A stretch of DNA of 7,929 nucleotides from Bacillota bacterium. GTDB lineage: Bacteria > Bacillota > Clostridia > Acetivibrionales > DSM-2933. How positions within the stretch are numbered: the stretch's first letter is position 1; the number at the start of each line of letters is the position of its first letter. The stretch is taken from positions 1-7,929 of the forward strand of contig JAUZPS010000205.1 in NCBI GenBank assembly GCA_030705945.1, given 5' to 3'. This document shows positions 5,286 to 7,929 of this stretch, piece by piece. A model generated the notes under the pieces. It was not told the origin of the DNA. It saw nothing but the letters and a program-made list of their open reading frames with translations, and ran no database searches. A program made the position numbers and the translations under genes.

Positions 5286-7652
5286 TTAGTTTTCAACATA
5301 ATTAAATGTTCTTGCAATATAAATAATATCATGCATATTTACAACTTTATCAAGATCAAAGTCGCAATTTCTGTTATATGCAATATCACCCTCTACTTTA
5401 TTGAAGCACTTTGCAATCTCTATAACATCCGCCATATTTATACTGTTGTTGCCATCAACATCTCCCGGCAGAATAATAAAAGGCGAATCCATTGAGTTTA
5501 ACATGCCTGCATTATTAACAACCAGATGTTTCGTCAGATATCCACCTTTAGAAATATCGAGATAATACGTTAATGCTGCTGAAACAGGAGCATCAATTTC
5601 AAAATATCCGCTTTTATCTGTTGAAACATATGTATTCTGACCTTCAATCTCTACTTTAAATGAATCATTAATTAATTCATTGAAAGAATCAACGGCTGAT
5701 TTTACATAACCTGTCAATTTGACTTTTTCTGTCGCTGTGGTTGGTGTTGCAGTTGGTATTTGCGTTGGTGTTGCAGTTAAAGTTGGTGTTGCAGTTGAAG
5801 TTGCAGTAGGTGTAGGTGTTGGAGCCCTAGTTGATGTCGGTGTTTGTGTAGTCAATATGGTAGGTGTAGGAGTCTGTGTAGTATATTTTGTAGAGGTTGG
5901 GGTCTGTGTCTGGGTATTTATGGCTGTTGCTGTCTGTATCGGTATTTTTGTCATTGTTGGCGTTACAACTGCTGTTGGCGTTGGTGTTGCTATTGTGGTT
6001 GATGTTGGTGTAGCAGTCTTTGTCGCTGTTGTCCCAGAATCGGCATAATCAATCCAGATGCTCTGAGCCACCCCATCAATCTGTATAGGAAAGCTTGCCG
6101 ATGAATTTACAATCTCACCTGTCAGATTATTTTTTAATTTGAAATCTAATATGGATAATTGAACTCCATCCTTTGATGAATCTCCAATTTTTAGATACCA
6201 TCTTTTTTTCATTTTAATGTCAATCGCATTTGCATTAATGAGATCAGTGTAATCCAGAACAAAGGTTGCGTTTACAGCATCAGCTGTCCCATTAAAACCT
6301 AAAGCTCCCCCTTTGTTATAGAGAGCGTAACTGTTCCAGGTTTTTGTAGGTGTAGTTTGAGTAGTATCAGAATAACCTAATGACACAACCATTTGATTCC
6401 TTTTTGCGTGGTTAACTGTAAATTGAGCCAGCAGCTTCGGAGTATATTGGGGTTTTGCCGTAATCCAGTTAGCCTGCGCTCCTGTAAATACCTGCACTCG
6501 GTTTGTGGATGGTCCGCCGCTGACTGCCGAAGTTGTCTTGAGAGCATCATATGCCACCCATGAAAAACCTTTTTCCTTCCAAGTAGTTCCCCATGAATTC
6601 GCTATTCTCAAAGCTCCTTTTTCGCCGCTATCCACCACTCCATTGTTATTTATATCAACCCAAATATTATCATTGTATCCCACGACTGTCATTGCATGAG
6701 GACCTAAATTGCCATCCGCCCAAAAACAAGCGCTTGCTCCGACAAAAGAATCATCAAGTTGAGTTGATGGATCATCTTTTATGGTAGTAAATTTCCAGCT
6801 GGTTATCCCAGTTGCGTAATTCAATATATATCCATTGGTAAGTAAAGTTTTCAGGTTGTTGAGTCCGTCAGGCGTATCCAAATACTTTACAACACCGGTC
6901 TTATCTGCCTTGTAATTTAGCGCTTTGGCCCAAACATCGGCGTTAGTGCTCCACTGAGTATAATTGGAGTCATAAGGCATGTCCGCCCATGTCGCAGCCC
7001 CATGGTTAATCATAACCTGATAAGCCCCATAAATAGACGCGCCGCCGTCACTTCCACCATTAATCATACTGTATGTCCATTTGGGAGAAAACTTATTAGT
7101 ATTATCAGAATTATTCTTCTCATTCCACCCCCTTGCTAAAGCTGTCATGTATGTCATAACGTAATATGTAGTTGAAAAACTTGCGCACGAATTCAGCGGA
7201 TTTTGATTTCTGATTGGCGGAAAATAATCAAGTTTGCTATTATCCACATAGTCAGGTAAATCTCCAGCTGCGTACAAAGTATCGCTGGTTGAACCAACAT
7301 TCACTGCCGCTCCGTCATTGTTTTCCAAAAGTGTATTGACAGAATTCGCCTCTACTTCCTGACCTACAGGTACTGCAAGCTCAGCTTTGTACAGATTCTT
7401 TTTTTTAGCTTTACGTTTCTCATTTACTCTGTCTAGACCTAATGGATTCAAGTTTATTTGCCTTGTAAGCAGCATGTGCTTTTTAGCCCAGTTTTTTTCA
7501 CCTTCAGTAGGCTCCCGTAATCCCCTGTAGTTAAATGCCTCTTCTTTCGTGTTATCTTGAGCATAGACAATAGGAAACGCGCTTAAGAAGACCATACAGA
7601 TAACAACATAAGTCAGAATCCTAGTGACGCATCCTGGCATATTTTTAAGCAT
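5286..7652 (-). CDS. Secreted C1A cysteine protease with dockerin
   Basis: This is an extracellular papain-like peptidase built for docking to a cohesin-bearing scaffold. A signal peptide (1-31) with a hydrophobic core at about 12-29 has a likely cut after VYA. A lysine-rich pro-segment (32 to about 135) precedes the peptidase domain (about 136-385). All catalytic positions are present: Gln150 (IRNQ), Cys156 (NSCASFS), His319 (GPHAMTVVGY) and Asn352 (ANSWG). A beta-rich domain of unknown role (about 386-540) follows, then a Thr/Pro linker (541-642), a carboxypeptidase-regulatory-like domain (about 643-725) and a dockerin (729-788). The dockerin has two calcium loops with ligands D731, D733, N735, N739, D742 and D764, D766, D768, N772, D775. 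The start is bounded by an in-frame TGA at 7671-7673; a G6 run at 7662-7667 is the likely, atypical ribosome binding site. The substrate is unknown; maturation of cellulosome enzymes or attack on plant or rival proteins is conceivable. Confidence 0.92.
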   Translation of the reverse strand: MLKNMPGCVTRILTYVVICMVFLSAFPIVYAQDNTKEEAFNYRGLREPTEGEKNWAKKHMLLTRQINLNPLGLDRVNEKRKAKKKNLYKAELAVPVGQEVEANSVNTLLENNDGAAVNVGSTSDTLYAAGDLPDYVDNSKLDYFPPIRNQNPLNSCASFSTTYYVMTYMTALARGWNEKNNSDNTNKFSPKWTYSMINGGSDGGASIYGAYQVMINHGAATWADMPYDSNYTQWSTNADVWAKALNYKADKTGVVKYLDTPDGLNNLKTLLTNGYILNYATGITSWKFTTIKDDPSTQLDDSFVGASACFWADGNLGPHAMTVVGYNDNIWVDINNNGVVDSGEKGALRIANSWGTTWKEKGFSWVAYDALKTTSAVSGGPSTNRVQVFTGAQANWITAKPQYTPKLLAQFTVNHAKRNQMVVSLGYSDTTQTTPTKTWNSYALYNKGGALGFNGTADAVNATFVLDYTDLINANAIDIKMKKRWYLKIGDSSKDGVQLSILDFKLKNNLTGEIVNSSASFPIQIDGVAQSIWIDYADSGTTATKTATPTSTTIATPTPTAVVTPTMTKIPIQTATAINTQTQTPTSTKYTTQTPTPTILTTQTPTSTRAPTPTPTATSTATPTLTATPTQIPTATPTTATEKVKLTGYVKSAVDSFNELINDSFKVEIEGQNTYVSTDKSGYFEIDAPVSAALTYYLDISKGGYLTKHLVVNNAGMLNSMDSPFIILPGDVDGNNSINMADVIEIAKCFNKVEGDIAYNRNCDFDLDKVVNMHDIIYIARTFNYVEN
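5727..6032 (-). repeat. Thr/Pro-rich linker-coding low-complexity DNA
   Basis: About 102 codons (residues 541-642) encode irregular TPT, TAT and QTPT units joining the beta-rich domain to the regulatory-like and dockerin modules. The plus strand reads as GTTGGTGT-like runs. Such linkers are flexible and often O-glycosylated in cellulosomal proteins. Repeat-driven length change is likely. The long plus-strand reading frame across it is a Gly/Val-rich artefact of the repeat, not a gene. Confidence 0.85.
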
Positions 7653-7661
7653 AATAAATAA

Positions 7662-7667
7662 CCCCCC
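7662..7667 (-). promoter_or_regulatory. Atypical ribosome binding site of the protease
   Basis: A G6 run lies nine bases before the ATG at 7652 and is the only purine-rich site at suitable distance. The in-frame TGA at 7671-7673 rules out a further upstream start. A much better AAGGAGG at 7701-7695 is about 42 bases too far away to serve this start. Confidence 0.5.
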
Positions 7668-7690
7668 ATATCAAATATTTCCCCTAACGA

Positions 7691-7714
7691 TTATCCTCCT
7701 TCCTCTTTAGTCAT
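7691..7714 (-). other. Orphan AAGGAGG inside a seven-codon reading frame
   Basis: In the protease leader on the minus strand, ATG at 7714-7712 opens a seven-codon frame reading MTKEEGG and ending in TAA at 7693-7691. Its last codons contain AAGGAGG (7701-7695), a near-perfect Shine-Dalgarno sequence with no ATG, GTG or TTG at normal distance downstream. The mini-frame has no ribosome binding site of its own. It could be a ribosome standby site, an mRNA-stabilising element or a relic. Coding function is unsupported. Confidence 0.3.
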
Positions 7715-7744
7715 AATATTACAAAACCTATTAATTATTTAAGA

Positions 7745-7844
7745 CGTTTCAAAAAATTACTTATCCAAGTTTTGTATGACGAAAACCTATTAGGGCGTTT
7801 CAAAAAATTACTTGTTCAAGTTTATACGACGAAAACCCATTATA
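7745..7844. repeat. Two tandem 51-base repeat units
   Basis: Two diverged direct copies begin with CGTTTCAAAAAATTACTT at 7745 and 7796, and share the later block GACGAAAACC (7778-7787 and 7828-7837), with a one-base length difference between them. The first 11 bases of each unit, CGTTTCAAAAA, are also inverted at 7850-7860 (TTTTTGAAACG), so the array can fold into hairpins. It lies about 95-190 bases upstream of the protease start. The second unit merges into the inverted repeat shared with the left side of the window. Confidence 0.7.
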
Positions 7845-7848
7845 TCAA
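7821..7848 (-). promoter_or_regulatory. Promoter-like TTGATA-16-TATAAA upstream of protease
   Basis: On the minus strand TTGATA (7848-7843) and TATAAA (7826-7821) are 16 bases apart. A transcript would start near 7814, giving the protease a leader of about 160 bases. The pair lies within the repeat core shared with 783-821, so the protease may be driven by a repeat-borne promoter. The neighbouring tandem unit has lost the -35-like half, keeping only TACAAA. Confidence 0.45.
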
Positions 7849-7890
7849 GTTTTTGAAACGACCAGTTGCTAAGTTTTTTTGATACTACCT
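7823..7890 (-). repeat. Right copy of inverted intergenic repeat
   Basis: Read on the minus strand this begins AGGTAGTATCAAAAAAA (7890-7874). After a 12-base spacer comes the 39-base core (7861-7823), which is 36/39 identical to 783-821. Relative to the left copy it is inverted, so the two face each other across the four minus-strand genes. It runs directly into the tandem units at 7745-7844. The remaining bases to the window end (7891-7929) show nothing I recognise. Confidence 0.75.
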
Positions 7891-7929
7891 AATTTAAAGC
7901 AAACTATTAACAGTTCGATTAATCATGAA

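Noticed and set aside
5719..6048. Plus-strand frame of 109 Gly/Val-rich codons
   Set aside because: It is the complement of the Thr/Pro linker repeat of the protease gene. Its composition is fully explained by that repeat, and it lacks a credible ribosome binding site.
6505..6787. Two overlapping 64-codon plus-strand frames
   Set aside because: Both are antisense to the conserved His-Asn catalytic region of the protease and carry no motifs.
7745..7860. Possible CRISPR array
   Set aside because: There are only two diverged 51-base direct units with no unique spacers between uniform short repeats, and no cas gene is nearby.
759..7890. Complete composite transposon
   Set aside because: No transposase or recombinase is encoded between the repeats and no target-site duplication is evident at 750-758 versus 7891-7900. 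It is kept only as a hypothesis in the findings.

Overview
The window looks like chromosomal DNA from a low-GC, Gram-positive anaerobe of the class Clostridia, probably a plant-polysaccharide degrader related to cellulosome producers (Acetivibrio, Pseudobacteroides or Ruminiclostridium types). This placement is inferred from three things: AT-rich sequence with AGGAGG-type ribosome binding sites, a secreted protein ending in a two-repeat calcium-binding dockerin, and a GH2 beta-mannosidase operon. No species can be named from the sequence alone.

Layout. Positions 6-704 (+) encode a Crp/Fnr-family regulator whose true start may lie before the window. Converging on it is a tight three-gene minus-strand operon: GH2 beta-mannosidase (4847-2379), a cupin D-lyxose/D-mannose isomerase (2360-1815) and a PfkB fructokinase (1802-828). 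The gaps are 18 and 12 bases, and a weak terminator at 691-727 closes the operon. The 438-base gap at 4848-5285 holds a candidate promoter, a possible operator pair and a long hairpin terminator. Upstream on the minus strand is a 788-residue secreted papain-family (C1A) protease with a Thr/Pro linker, a carboxypeptidase-regulatory-like domain and a dockerin (7652-5286).

How the genes fit together. The mannosidase has no signal peptide, so it probably cleaves imported manno-oligosaccharides to mannose. The isomerase can turn mannose into fructose, and the kinase would make fructose 6-phosphate. The three genes therefore form a complete mannose-to-glycolysis route that needs neither mannose kinase nor mannose-6-phosphate isomerase. 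No transporter or extracellular mannanase is in the window. The protease belongs to the extracellular, cell-surface or cellulosome side of the same lifestyle and has its own terminator.

The main unexplained structure is a family of short intergenic repeats. A 39-base core that is 36/39 identical occurs as inverted copies at 783-821 and 7823-7861, bracketing all four minus-strand genes. A 17-base tail, TTTTTTTGATACTRCCT, occurs three times: at both ends and directly after the protease terminator hairpin. The core carries a conserved promoter-like TTGATA-16-TATAAW that points inward at both ends.
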